DNA of 64,000 nt, from contig NW_019775880.1 in the NCBI RefSeq assembly GCF_001039355.2, positions 725,745 through 789,744 on the forward strand, read 5' to 3'. Below, in pieces: positions 50,401-62,807 of this stretch. Made by a program: the position numbers and the translations under genes. The notes under the pieces are model-generated. The model was given only the letters and a program-made list of their open reading frames with translations. It ran no database searches and was not told the origin of the DNA. Every line of letters starts with the position of its first letter. Positions within the stretch are counted from its first letter, which is position 1. The DNA is from Lingula anatina (taxonomy: Eukaryota > Brachiopoda > Lingulata > Lingulida > Lingulidae).

Positions 50401-52795
50401 TTTTAAGGTGTGTGTTTTTATTGCAGTAGGAAATGTAAAACAAATCAAAAATACCAATGGATAACATGATGCAGTATTTACACATATAACCTATTGTTGA
50501 TTATTAGGTGCAGAGAGTTCACTTTGTGTTTAATGCAAATAGATATCAAAATTTACTGACATCCGAGTAAGACATAATTTTCCTTTTTTTTTTTCAGAGC
50601 AAAACTATTGTTGCTTAGGGTCATGTGTGAATTTCAATTTCCTTAGAAGATGATCTGCTTCTTTGATAACTTTTATACAGCATGACATAATTAATTTTTT
50701 CTATCAATCTCAAACTGTACCAACTACTTTTTGAGTTTCTGTGTAACATCAGGTACAGTAAAAATTTCATCGGTCTTGTAAATTTCGACAATTTCCGTCG
50801 ATGTAATTTTTTTCACTTTGAAAATTTCGTCAAGCTTGAAAATGAGCCTCTCGATAATTTTTGAAAAGTTCGTCACCTAATATGGCTGCGTTGTCCAGCT
50901 CAAACATGAAGGTAATGCGTCAGTTAATTCAAGACAATAATACGATCAGGATAACACTCTCAATGGAAGATAGGGACAGCAGTGCTCCCCTGCAAGCAGC
51001 TGTTCACAATAAAGATGGTTTAGATGTGAATTCCCCCTCTCATTTGCCAGAACGTCGGCCTTTTGTCTTTAGTCTCATTACTATTACCTGGCTCAAAGTG
51101 CGTTTTCAAGCCTGTAAATAGAAGTCACAGGCCGCAGCTCTTTCAATTTTTTAAATAATATATATTTTTTTCATTTTTTCTTTAACTCTCCTCCCCCTTC
51201 CCCGCTTAAGGCATATCGTCAGCAGATCGTTCATAATCCTAGTGAGATGAGAAGGCAATTTTCATATTTGTTCAGAGGACCTTGTTCGAGTAAGATCATC
51301 AGCGGGAGATCATTTGCGATCCGAGCAGACTATTTGTAGCAGACTCTGTTCTCGTAAGATCATCAGCGGGAGATCCGAGTGAGACGAAAAGGCAATTTTC
51401 ATATCTTCATCAGGAGATCATTCGCGATGTAAGCAAGAATAAAATGCAATTTCCATATTAGTTGAAGGGACTTAGGAACTTCGTTCGCGGAAGATCATCA
51501 GCAGGAGATCATTATTTACCCCCCCCCCCTTGGATTGTTTAAATATTATAATATATATATTTTTTTATTTTAACTTTAACCCCCTCCCCTTCCCTCACTC
51601 ACGGCACTTGGAAAAGTGCCTGTAATTTTTTATGAATTTACAGATGGTAAATCTAGAAGGCCTAGCTGACACCCAATCCTGAAAAAAGCCCTACATGTAA
51701 CAAACGTTGATAAGTGCATAATATGCCGCGTCCAGTTTATAATGCAAGGTTGCAATTAGGTTTATCTTGATCCCTCTCCTCTATCAGGAGATATGTTGCT
51801 TACTGAAAAGACAATTCTCAACTTACTTTTCGGGTAAGTTCATATAACTTAATCGAGATGCACTAATAAATAGATTATTATTTACCACCAGATAATGACT
51901 TAGGAATTTGTGATAAATATCCCACAATATATGAGGGACAAGGATAAAAGCCGGTAAGGATAAAAGCCTGTAGGTTGGAGTTTTGAAAATTTTGTCATAC
52001 CCAGGAGTCAGGGAGACGTAATTTTTTTTAAAAAGTCGGATTTACGCAATTTACAATATTAATAGATTTTTAAGCAACGAAATTTTCAAGTTTTTACGGT
52101 AATACACCTTGGTGTGAATCATGGTCAACTTACATGGCACACACTGCATCAGTTTTTCAGAACCAAGGTATCGAAGTACATATCCCCTCTCGCACCCGCA
52201 TTTCCCCCAGTCACACTCCCCCTTGATACATTTTATCTTGTCTGGCATTCCAATTTGGCCATTTTCACTGCAGTCTGCTGCAGTTTTGCACAATTTATTT
52301 GCCTCTGGAATATATATATAGAGAGAAAGAGTGGACTTGTATGAACACAACATGACTGTATGGTTACTAGTAGTTCATTTAAGACAAAGAAATGGAACAG
52401 GAATTGTGAAAGTTATTCAACAAGACAACTATACACTTACCGCTGTAGTAGAAAGTTACGACCAGGAATAGAATGTTAAAAAAGACCTGGAATGGAAATT
52501 TTTTTATTTTATTTTCTGTATTTTCTTAACAAGCCAGATGATGTTCAAGAACCTAATTAAGTTAAACATGTTATAAAATGAAAAGATTTCTTTACTGTTC
52601 AACATTTAAGGAATACATTATTAATAAGTTAAACTTATTGTGTGGCTTTCTAATTTTGAAATGATTAATTCACACACATTTTACAATGTATGCCTAAAAC
52701 ATAGATATTATTGCAGTACTTAATTTATAAAACATGAAAACAAAATGTTTGAATAATATCCAGGAGAATGTGATGGTAGCCTTACCTACCTTCAT
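47446..52795 (-). CDS. crp-2: secreted multi-module cysteine-rich protein, probably GPI-anchored
   Basis: Eight coding exons, in transcript order: 52795-52790, 52486-52441, 52304-52134, 50275-49946, 49252-49100, 48864-48715, 48375-48289 and 47513-47446. Together they make 1011 bases, 336 aa, with every internal junction after the first in phase 1. The start MKVFFNILFLVVTFYYS is a signal peptide. Five cysteine-rich modules follow, for example LCKTAADCSENGQ...GKCGCERGY, GESCSTFDETGTC...CTCKSGY, GDMCMEDTDCYSN...CSCLPGL, GESCSSSSCDASK...CRCGPW and GSACFGDGNCQ...CVDGLC. The pattern resembles EB/EGF-like modules. The tail SVAIITSGLLSAVLPIVLAVLY ends without a cytoplasmic extension, as in GPI-anchor signals. 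An extracellular surface role is inferred. I do not recognise the family. Confidence 0.82.
49609..49874. mobile_element. 266-bp foldback MITE in crp-2 intron 4
   Basis: Two long arms (49609-49694 and 49789-49874) are imperfect inverted complements sharing ACCAGTG, GTGGATAAATTCT and GATGGTT. It follows the motif GGGCCCAGTTTCATAAAGG, common in MITE-like repeats of marine invertebrates. The same element is at 58426-58691 in crp-3, so it was inserted before the duplication. Confidence 0.8.
51237..51515. repeat. Irregular tandem repeat in crp-2 intron 3
   Basis: About three to four degenerate units contain AGATCATCAGCGGGAGATC, GAGACGAAAAGGCAATTTTC and related phrases. The same array is at about 60063-60345 in crp-3. 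Confidence 0.7.
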
Positions 52796-54001
52796 ATTTG
52801 ATTTGGTTTGTCATACAAAATGTAGAATATTGATTAATATCAAACTTCATAAGTCCAAATGTATCAGAGTTAACTTCACAAGCCTTCAACCTTGCCTATG
52901 ATACCTAGGATAACTGAAATAACTGCATCACTATGCTTAGTGTTTTTTGTAAGCCCCCCTGGTGAGAGGAATGTGTCAATGTTATCATCTTTGACAAAGT
53001 TCAGTGAATGGAAATTTATAATAATTTTGTCAGTGAAACCTGCTTATATTGTAGATATATAAGCTTCATCATAATTTAAATGTCTGAGCAGCATTGTTGT
53101 CCATTTGATTTCAATTTTCACTATTTTAAAACTGTATGTATGATAAAAATCAAATTATGAGAAAACATACAGCATTAAAAATGACACAGAACAACAGTAC
53201 TTGTGATCGGAATACAAAACTTTTGAGACATTACAATTTCTAAATATAATTGTTAGAATAACAGACTAATACGGGATGTGAAATGATTTCAAGTTTTAAA
53301 AAGCTGATGTGAAAGGGAGTAATTCACCTACTAGTATGAAATGGTTTTTTGATAGCAATGTTTGATAGCAATCTGTCTAAACAGAGCAAGAAATACTGTG
53401 CCTTGACAGATTATCATGCAGGATGTACTTAGCTAAGTTAAAAACATTTCGTCATCAAATCCCAGTGGTCAGAGTTATCAGACCCTGCCAAGGGCCAAGG
53501 GGATGTTTCAAATTTAAAGATACTTTTAGACCAAAAATTTATTTTTAATTTTAAAGTACTTTGACCGAAGCAAATCAGTAGTTGTCCTTTCAGTTGAAAT
53601 ATGGTTCCTGCTATTAAACAGCAAGAAAAAATGTCTATTATTTAACATTTTCTACCAAGGTGCCAGTATGAAGGAAAGACAACTCATTGGTCTAGCTGAT
53701 TTATCCACATTTTATTATTTAATAATTGTTGTAATGAGTTGTAATGTATTTTTTAATAGTAAGAATTTTTGAAGTGTGTGTGTGTGTTTAACATTGAGTT
53801 TGATAATTTATTTCCTAATAATCTGTTTTTTTAATGACAAATAGATTCGGATGCTGACACGTTGGTGTGAAAGTTTAGATCTCAACATGATAATCCAGGA
53901 TAAAGGATTTTTTGCTCTATTTGTGTGTGTGTAATTTGAATGTATAAAGGTTACACATTTGGTAACGTTCAAATTGTAACTTTGATCCCCTTAAATTTAT
54001 G

Positions 54002-54066
<65 letters not shown>

Positions 54067-55167
54067 ATGCATAGCAGCTACCCAAAAATTCAGAATGAAA
54101 AAAAAAAAAATTATGAAAATTCTTTTATTTTTTAATCAGTACACAAAAATGAAAAAAAAAAAAAAAAAAAAAAGTTGAACATCCTGGAATGTTAACTGTT
54201 GTATTGCTGATTTACAGTTATTTTCAAGAATAGTAATTATAATAGCAATAATAACCACTTTTGCCTTGATATTTATGCAAATAACTAATTAAGCCAGTTA
54301 TGAGTAAGACAAACATAAGTAAGATCCAAGATGATTGAAAGCAAGTCCCTGGAGAAATACGTTTATCAAATAGCAGTGGTTACCAGATTCTTCTTCACTT
54401 TCACATCTTCATTTCAGTGAGGATTGTGGAGATTATTTGTAGGGTTTTTTTCATGTCAAAATTTATAAATGAAGAAACTAGCTTGCTTGGGATATGAAAC
54501 CCAGGAGGGCATAGGATATCTATGATCTCCATAATACTGATAATTTTTAACATGGCTAAGGTCAGCATCTTTTTAAATTTAATTGTCTCTGTCACTCATC
54601 TTCCTTTACACCATGTTGCAAACACTGATTTAACACTAGATTTAATGATTAATTTCATTTTATGTGCATCTTTTTTATTTGAAATGACAAATGACGTCTT
54701 GACAAGCAATTGGAAAAAACTTTTTGTGATTCTTGTGAGAGTTTGTTTTATTTCTACCTAGTATAATTGTTTACAAGTACTCTTTCATCAATGAAGCAAA
54801 ATAAGTAAAAGGAAATATATGCTTAAAAGTTATCTTGCATCAATGGAGCAAAAGTAGAAAATGTAATTTGTTGAAATATTCTGTAAGACCAATGAAGCAA
54901 AGTAAAAATACTAAGAACTGAAACTATATACATTTGAAAAGTAAAATGCAAATAATTAATTGTTAATAGATTGGTTGATATTTTCTCCTATTTCTATCAG
55001 ACTTTTATCATTGGGTATCATTGGGTACTTTCTACATTAAATTCAAAGAATAATTAGTGAATTTATATCATATTGTAGTCTATTTTGATCAGGCTCTCAT
55101 CCTTCTATGGTTTTCTGTGTTCTTCCTTGAATCCTCAAGGGCTGCCATTGCTTTATGTGTGCCTCTG
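52796..55167. other. Intergenic between crp-2 and crp-3
   Basis: Contains the crp-2 5' flank and crp-3 3' flank, a (GA)n tract and A-rich runs near 54098 and 54150. It matches 61676-63897 closely. No coding exon. Confidence 0.6.
54007..54066. repeat. (GA)n microsatellite
   Basis: About 30 GA units with one interruption. The equivalent tract upstream of crp-3 is at 62758-62804. Confidence 0.95.
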
Positions 55168-57060
55168 CTAGTATAGCACTGCTAACACAATAGGGAGCAC
55201 TGCAGACAGCAGACCAGAGGTTATGATTGCAACAGCTGAAATCAAAATATCAAATGCATACAATCCATGTTAGCCCTTTATAATGTTTAACATAGCGTGT
55301 CTTTGACTATTAGTATGCACTTTAACCTTGATCGTCAAAGTTTGTTGTATCAGAAACTGTTTGATTTCATAGTTGTCTTTTGAGTTTTTAGTTTCAAATT
55401 TTTTAGTCAATTTTGTAGTTGATATGGAAACTAGCAAATCGTTTAAAGTAGAAATTAAGAACTCAAAAGTGAAGGCGGAACTGTTTGCCAGTTTGTGGAT
55501 CTGACTGAGCTGCCCCTTTGACCAGGTAAGGTCAACTGAATAAAAATTTGAATAGGTGGTGTTTCTCCAATTGGGTCAAATAAGGACCACTTTTTCAGAA
55601 CCTCCCCCCCCCCCCCTCTACCCTTTTGAAATTGCTGGCTTCAGGCTTTGACCTACATGTGTATTATATTTAAGTAAAAAAATATGTAACCAAATTCTCA
55701 TTCAAGTTTAGTCAGGTAAAATTCAGAAATCAGCAGGTTTTATGTATGAGGATTTTCTGTACTTAATTAATGATTTTCAGTTTTTTTCCCTAGTTTTAGC
55801 CAAAAGGATATTTTTTAATTTGGCTTGTTTTTGATTTTAATTTTCCATTATAACCCTGGCATGTATGAATACTTGTTTTTATCATGAACCAAGATCATTG
55901 TAATGCCTTATTTTGGAATATTTTGTTCACAAATTTTTAAGCAATATGTAATTGTTAGATATAATTACAATTTTGGCACAATCCATCCACACATTGAGCA
56001 TTAGGACTGATGCCTTGGCAGTTGCTGTCTCCAAAGCATGCACTTCCTACTGTTCCTATAAGTGATAAGAATATGACAAGATTAATGACCTCTAAAATTA
56101 AGATACCATTTTATGACAAGCCTGTTCAAAGATTTAAGTTCAAATAGCCTACCTGTTCACCTGTTCAGGTATCATATGTTAAAATTGTCGCATTAAGTAA
56201 AAGGCCATGTCATTTGTGAAAGGTCAGATTTTATTGGTTGTGACAGTACAAGAGGTGCCATAAAAATAATTAAAACTTTGCAGGAGAAGGTTATACTTTA
56301 ACATAGGTAAATGGGAAATGAATTTTATTTATCTACATGGTGATATGCCAGGGCCCACAGCGACATGTTGTGGCTTCTTCCGAAGAGCGGTTTGTGGCAC
56401 AGTTATCTCCACAGTAAAGTCCCTTGCTGGCATCACAGAATATGTTTCGAATGTCAGAACATGGTTCCCCATATGCTTTAGCTGTATATAGAAGTCAAAT
56501 ATTAAAGAGAAAAAATGATTAGGGGTTAGGAAGTTTCCCCCGTTGTTTCAGAATTTCCTGCTATCTTGAAAACTTTTTTTTGTTCATTGTTTTTTTTTTT
56601 AAGACTAATTCTGGTAACCCTCACTAGCCTGTCACTGAGTTTCAGAATTTGATGCTGACTGTCTCCAATACTGTTCTGCTACATAACATTTGAAAAAATC
56701 CCAACTTACTTTGGTTTGAACATCTAGATTTATCATAACTTGGTTTCAATCCTGGAGGACATGAACACCTATTTGATGTAGTATCACATATCATACTTGC
56801 TGGACTTAAATAGATGTTACTGTAACAGTCAGTGTCTTCCATACACATGTCACCAATTTTTGCTGCAAAGAAAAAATGAAAAGGTATGAGTAATATCTTG
56901 GAAAAAGAAATATACAAGTCTTTAAAAAAAAGTTTTTGGGTGCTAAAGTTAGTGGATCAACTACTCTGCAACTGATTACCAATTTATGATGAACTAAAAT
57001 ATCTGCACTTTCATCACATAAGACAGCAGTGACTGATGAATCTGTTGTGTAATATTCTCA

Positions 57061-58028
57061 TCAATCAAACAAGATAAAACATCCAAGTATGTCAGTTGCA
57101 GTATTGTAACTGCAGTATGAGACTGCACTGCTGCACTTCAGCTGACCTATATTTGGAACTTCTACAGCTTGGAGAAAGTTCATTAAAGAACTGTACTTGG
57201 AAAGTGGAATACACTCCTTGGCCATCCAAACCACTGCTTTCATCGCTGTCATGATGGCCTTCTCTTGCGCATTCTGGGCTTTGGTAGTTGCTGTGTTCAT
57301 GTACTCCTGTTCCTTTGGTAACTGTTAAAATAAGCATTGCAATTCAGCAATGCTGCCTACTACTTTATTTATTAGATAGTATATATATACTTAGAAACTT
57401 AAAAATTCACTAATCATTTTGTTCATAATAACAATCAGTGATATTCAAACTAAAATGACTGAAATGCAATCCCATTACTTGGCATAATAATTTCCATATC
57501 ATAATTTGGCAGGAAACTACAAAATTTTATCCAAAACAATACAAATAGAAATGGAAGACATAATTATAGTGTAAATTGACTGCTTATCCCACCAAAAACG
57601 TAGTACCTTGCTCAAGCCAAATACACAAGAAACTCAAAATAATTTAAACTCCCTGTACGCATGCGTACATCTCTAAGTAGGCTGCACACGTGCTAACACT
57701 TATCATTCGTTTTTTAATTGACTTTGAATCAGAATGAATTTATTTAAGTTACCTGGATAGCGCACACATCATCGGTCATTCCAACGTGGCGGGTGAGCGT
57801 ACTGGTGAGAAAGTTGGACGATACCCACAGGGCCATGGTATTACGTTTGCCAGCCTTTTTGCATGGTGATTTTTCCTTGTCGAAGCACAGCCACGGGAAT
57901 CTCTGCAGCCAACTTTGCTGAAGCTTCCTAACGGAAGTTAGTAGAGGCTCCCTATCTGGTGCATTACCAAAAAAAAAAAAAAAAAAAAAAAACGAAAGCT
58001 TCGGCTGCTTTGCTTTTGACACGGCCAT
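57061..58028 (-). pseudogene. ZNF862/KIAA1586-like (hAT-derived) N-terminal fragment nested in crp-3 intron 4
   Basis: Two joined exons, 58028-57753 and 57321-57061, meet in phase 0 across GT-AG sites and give 178 aa. The first opens MAVSKAKQPKLSFF, then has QQSWLQRFPWLCFDKEKS and STLTRHVGMTDDV. This is like the TTF/BED-type zinc-finger region of hAT-transposase-derived proteins, but without the usual Cys pair. The second (MTAMKAVVWMAKECIPLSKYSSLMNFL) matches the segment that follows in those proteins. The frame ends at 57061, far short of the 600+ residues usual for the family. A 22-bp A/T homopolymer (57968-57989) lies inside the frame. It is a truncated copy. Assignment rests on remembered family patterns. 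Confidence 0.55.
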
Positions 58029-58425
58029 CTCTGAACTTCCGGTATACTCTCCACGCAGAGAAGGTACTCTCCATGCAGAGAACGCGTGCAGTAGACGAGA
58101 CTAGAACTTTGAAGTTTGGTTTTCCCGACTGGCACTTGTTCCAAGTTTAGAAAAATTTTGATGCGTTTAAAAATACACAATTTTAACAGTTTAAAATATG
58201 TTAAACAAATAAACTCCGTTTTTTCACTGTATTTAATTTCATTTATTTTGATGCGCCCTTGGGACGCACTGCTATTGAAAAAGTGCGTCATTACAAATAT
58301 GTGCGCGCCAATGGCGCAAAAACGCAGCCTCGAGAGATCCCTGGGGGTGGGGTGTTTTTAATAAGTAAAATGGTAGATACATTATTGAATATTTAGATGC
58401 ACAAAAATCTGGGCCCAGTTTCATA

Positions 58426-58691
58426 AAGGACATTTAGCACTAACCAGTGTATAAGCCTAACTAGTGGATAAATTCTCCTAACACCCATTAACTAAAAGAT
58501 GGTTAAAATTGATAAAGCCGATTAGTTAACTGACCAGTGTTTAACTGGATAAAATATTTAAAGGTCAGTTAACTAACCAGCTGTTTAAACACTGTTTATA
58601 AAACACAATTTCAACCATCATTTAGTGAATGGGTATTAGCAGAATTTATCCACTGGTTAGACTTAAACACTGGTTTGTGCTACACGTCCTT
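58426..58691. mobile_element. 266-bp foldback MITE in crp-3 intron 4
   Basis: Duplicate of 49609-49874 with very few differences. Confidence 0.8.
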
Positions 58692-60062
58692 GAAGGTGGG
58701 CTCTCATTTTTGGTATTTTGACGATAAGAAACCCTGTCAATAACCTGAAGTTCAAAACTTACCTGATACACAGATAGGATATTTTTTCCCTAGAAAGTAT
58801 AGTGGACCATTATAAATAATGGACAGCATTGTCGGCTCTGCTGCTGAGGAACACCCACATTATCGAGGAGTAGCTGACAAAGTACGATTCCAATAAAATC
58901 CTCTAGTACATGTGTCTCCTGCTGTGACCCCCTCTGATGGCATCAGTTGGTTGGGGTCACCACAGTGCTCCCCTCCCCACATCTTCACATAGCCTGATTG
59001 ACAGGTACATTGGCCATCTTTGCACTCAGAGTTGGCAGCACCACATGTACCAGTTTCATCAAAGGTAGAACAGGATTCCCCTACTTTTTTTACTGAAATA
59101 TTAATTAATTAATTAATCGCCAATTTTTAAAGATGAGCCTTTGCAAGTATCATAAAATAGTAATGTAAAATTTCAGATAGGTATTTTAATTGCAATTATA
59201 TAAATTGTACTTTAGATTTTTAAGGTGTGTGTTTTTATTGCAGTAGGAATTGTAATACAAATAAAAAATACCAATGGATAACATGGTGCAGTATTTACAC
59301 ATATAACCTATTGTTGATTATTAGTTGCAGAGAGTTCACTTTGTGTTTGATGCAAATAGATATCAAAATTTATTGACATCTGAGTAAGACATAATTTTCC
59401 TTTTTTTTCAGAGCAAAACTATTGTTGCTTAGGGTCATGCATGAATTTCAATTTCCTAGAGAATGATCTACTTCTTTGATAACTTTTATACAGCATGATA
59501 TAATTAATTTTTCATCAATCTCAAACTGTACCAACTACTTTTTGAGTTTCTATGTAACATCAGGTACAGTAAAAACTTGAAAATTTCGTCGGTCTTGTAA
59601 ATTTCGTCGGAAGACGATTTTAGTCAACGTAATTTTTTTCACTTTGAAAATTTCGTCGAGCTTGAAAATGAGCCTCTCTATAATTTTTGAAAAGTTTGTC
59701 ACCTAATATGGCCTCGTTGTCCAGCTCAAACATGAAGGTATTGCGTCAGATAATTCAAGACAATAATACGATCAGGATAACACTCTCAATGGAAGATAGG
59801 AACAGCAGTGCGCCCCTGCAAGCGGCTGCTCACAATAAAGATGGTTTAGATGTGAATTCCCCCTCTCATTTGCCAGAACGTCGGCCTTTTGTCTTTAGCT
59901 AGTCTCATTACTATTACCTGGCTCAAGCTGCGTTTTCAAGCCTGTAAATAGAAGTCACAGGCTGCAGCTCTTTCAATTTTTTAAATAATATATATTTTTT
60001 CATTTTTTCTTTAACTCTCCTCCCCCTCCCCCGCTTAAGGCATATCGTCAGCAGATCGTTCA

Positions 60063-60345
60063 TAATCCTAGTGAGATGAGAAGGCAATTTTCATATTTGT
60101 TCAGAGGACCTTGTTCGAGTAAGATCATCAGCGGGAGATCATTTGCGATCCGAGCAGACTATTTGTAGCAGACTCTGTTCTCGTAAGATCATCAGCGGGA
60201 GATCCGAGTGAGACGAAAAGGCAATTTTCATATCTTCATCAGGAGATCATTCGCGATGTAAGCAAGAATAAAATGCAATTTCCATATTAGTTGAAGGGAC
60301 TTAGGAACTTCGTTCGCGGAAGATCATCAGCAGGAGATCATTATT
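60063..60345. repeat. Irregular tandem repeat in crp-3 intron 3
   Basis: Counterpart of 51237-51515. Almost unchanged. Confidence 0.7.
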
Positions 60346-61172
60346 TACCCCCCCCCCCTTGGATTGTTTAAATATTATAATATATATATATATTTTTTAT
60401 TTTAACTTTAACCCCCTCCCCTTCCCTCACTCACGGCACTTGGAAAAGTTCTTACAGGCACTTGGAAAAGTGCCTGTAATTTTTTATGAATTTACAGATG
60501 GTAAATCTAGAAGGCCTAGCTGACACCCAATCCTGAAAAAAGCCCTACATGTAACAAACGTTGATAAGTGCATAATATGCCGCGTCCAGTTTATAATGCA
60601 AGGTTGCAATTAGGTTTATCTTGATCCCTCTCCTCTATCAGGAGATATGTTGCTTACTGAAAAGACAATTCTCAACTTACTTTTCAGGTAAGTTCATATA
60701 ACTTACTCGAGATGCACTAATAAATTGATTATTATTTACCACCAGAAAATGACTTGGGAAGTTGTGATAAATATCCCACAACATATGAGGGACAAGGATA
60801 AAAGCCGGTAAGGATAAAAGCCTGTAGGTTGGAGTTTTGAAAATTTTGTCATACCCAGGAGTCAGGGAGACATAATTTTTTTTAAAAAGTCAGATTTACG
60901 CAATTAACAATATTAATAGATTTTTAAGCAACGAAATTTTCAAGTTTTTACGGTAATACACCTTGGTGTGAATCATGGTGAACTTACATGGCACACACTG
61001 CATCAGTTTTTCAGAACCAAGGTATCGAAGTACATATCCCCTCTCGCACCCGCATTTTCCCCAGTCACACTCCCCCTTGATACACTTTATCTTGTCTGGC
61101 ATTCCAATTTGGCCATTTTCACTGCAGTCTGCTGCAGTTTTGCACAATTTATTTGCCTCTGGAATATATATT

Positions 61173-61176
<4 letters not shown>

Positions 61177-61209
<33 letters not shown>
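61177..61209. repeat. (GA)n microsatellite next to crp-3 exon 3
   Basis: About 16 GA units some 18 bases upstream (in transcript sense) of the exon 3 acceptor. crp-2 has only about four units here, so this tract expanded after duplication. Confidence 0.9.
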
Positions 61210-61213
<4 letters not shown>

Positions 61214-61675
61214 TGGACTTGTATGAACACAACATGACTGTTTGGTTATTAGTAGTTAATTTTAGACAAAGAAATGAACAGGAATTGTGAAAGTTATTCA
61301 ACAAGACAACTATACACTTACCGCTGTAGTAGAAAGTTGTGACCAGGAATAGAATGTTAAAGAAGACCTGGAATGGAAATTTTTTAATTTTATTTTCTGT
61401 ATTTTCTTAACAAGGGAGATGATGTTCAAGAACCTAATTAAGTTAAACATGTTATAAATGAAAAGATTTCTTTACTGTTCAACACTTAAGGAATACATTA
61501 TTAATAAGTTAAACTTATTGTGTGGCTTTCTAATTTTGAAATGATTAATTCATGCACATTTTACAATGTATGCCTAAAACATAGATATTATTGCAGTACT
61601 TAATTTATAAAACATGAAAACAAAATGTTTGAATAATGTCCAGGAGAATGTGATGGTAGCCTTACCTACCTTCAT

Positions 61676-62753
61676 ATTTGATTTGGTTTGTCATACAAAA
61701 TGTAGAATATTGATTAATATCAAACTTCATAAGTCCAAATGTATCAGAGTTAACTTCACAAGCCTTCAACCTTGCCTATGATACCTAGGATAACTGAAAT
61801 AACTGCATCACTATGCTTAGTGTTTTTTGTAAGCCCCCCTGGTGAGAGGAATGTGACAATGTTATCATCTTTGACAAAGTTCAGTGAATGGAAATTTATA
61901 AGAATTTTGTCAGTAAAACCTGCTTATATTGTAGATATATAGACTTCATCATAATTTAAATGTCTTAGCAGCATTGTTATCCATTTGATTTCAATTTTCA
62001 CTATTTTAAAACTGTATGTATGATAAAAATCAAATTATGAGAAAACATACAGCATTAAAAATGACACAGAACAACAGTACTTGTGATTGGAAATACAAAA
62101 CTTTTGAGACATTCCAAATTGATTTTATTTGATACTTTTGATCTATTTTTCTAAATATATTTGTTAGAATAACAGACTAATTAGGGATGTGATATAATTT
62201 CAAGTGTTAAAAAGCTGATGTGAAAGGGAGTAATTCACCTACTTATATGAAATGGTTTTTCGATAGCAATGTTTGATAGCAATCTGTCTAAACAGAGCAA
62301 GAAATACTGTGCCTTGACAGATTATCATGCAGGATGTATTTAGCTAAGTTAAAAACATTTCGTCATCAAATCCCAGTGGTCAGTGTTATCAGACCCTACC
62401 AAGGGCATGTTTCAAATTTAAAGATACTTTTAGACCAAAAATTTATTTTTAATTTTAAATTACTTTGACCCAAGCAAATCAGTAATTGTCCTTTCAGTTG
62501 AAATATGGTTCCTGCTATTAAACAGTAAGAAAAATGTCTATTATTTAACATTGTCTACCAAGGTACCAGTATGAAGGAAAGACAACTCATTGGTCTAGCT
62601 GATTTATCCACATTTTATTATTTAATAATTTCTTCATGAGTTGTAATGTATTTTTTAATAGTAAGAATTTTTGAAGTATGTGTGTGTGTTTAACATTGAG
62701 TGTTACACATTTGGTAACGTTCAAATTGTAACTTTGATCCCCTTAAATTTATG

Positions 62754-62807
<54 letters not shown>

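Larger units (their letters stand above)
55168..61675 (-). pseudogene. crp-3: cysteine-rich protein gene with nonsense and deletion lesions
   Basis: All eight crp-2 exons have counterparts: 61675-61670, 61367-61322, 61158-60988, 59092-58763, 56862-56710, 56475-56333 (truncated), 56055-55969 and 55235-55168. Exon 3 is nearly identical to crp-2. In exon 4, TCA of crp-2 has become TAA (58862-58860), cutting the protein after about 151 residues, inside the second cysteine module. At the end of exon 6, about 45 bases including the last codons and the GTAAGT donor are deleted, so translation would run into TAG (56335-56333). Exon 6 also has three extra codons (DIRNIF region). Intron 4 carries a foreign gene fragment. 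A short soluble product from exons 1-4 remains possible if transcribed. Confidence 0.78.
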
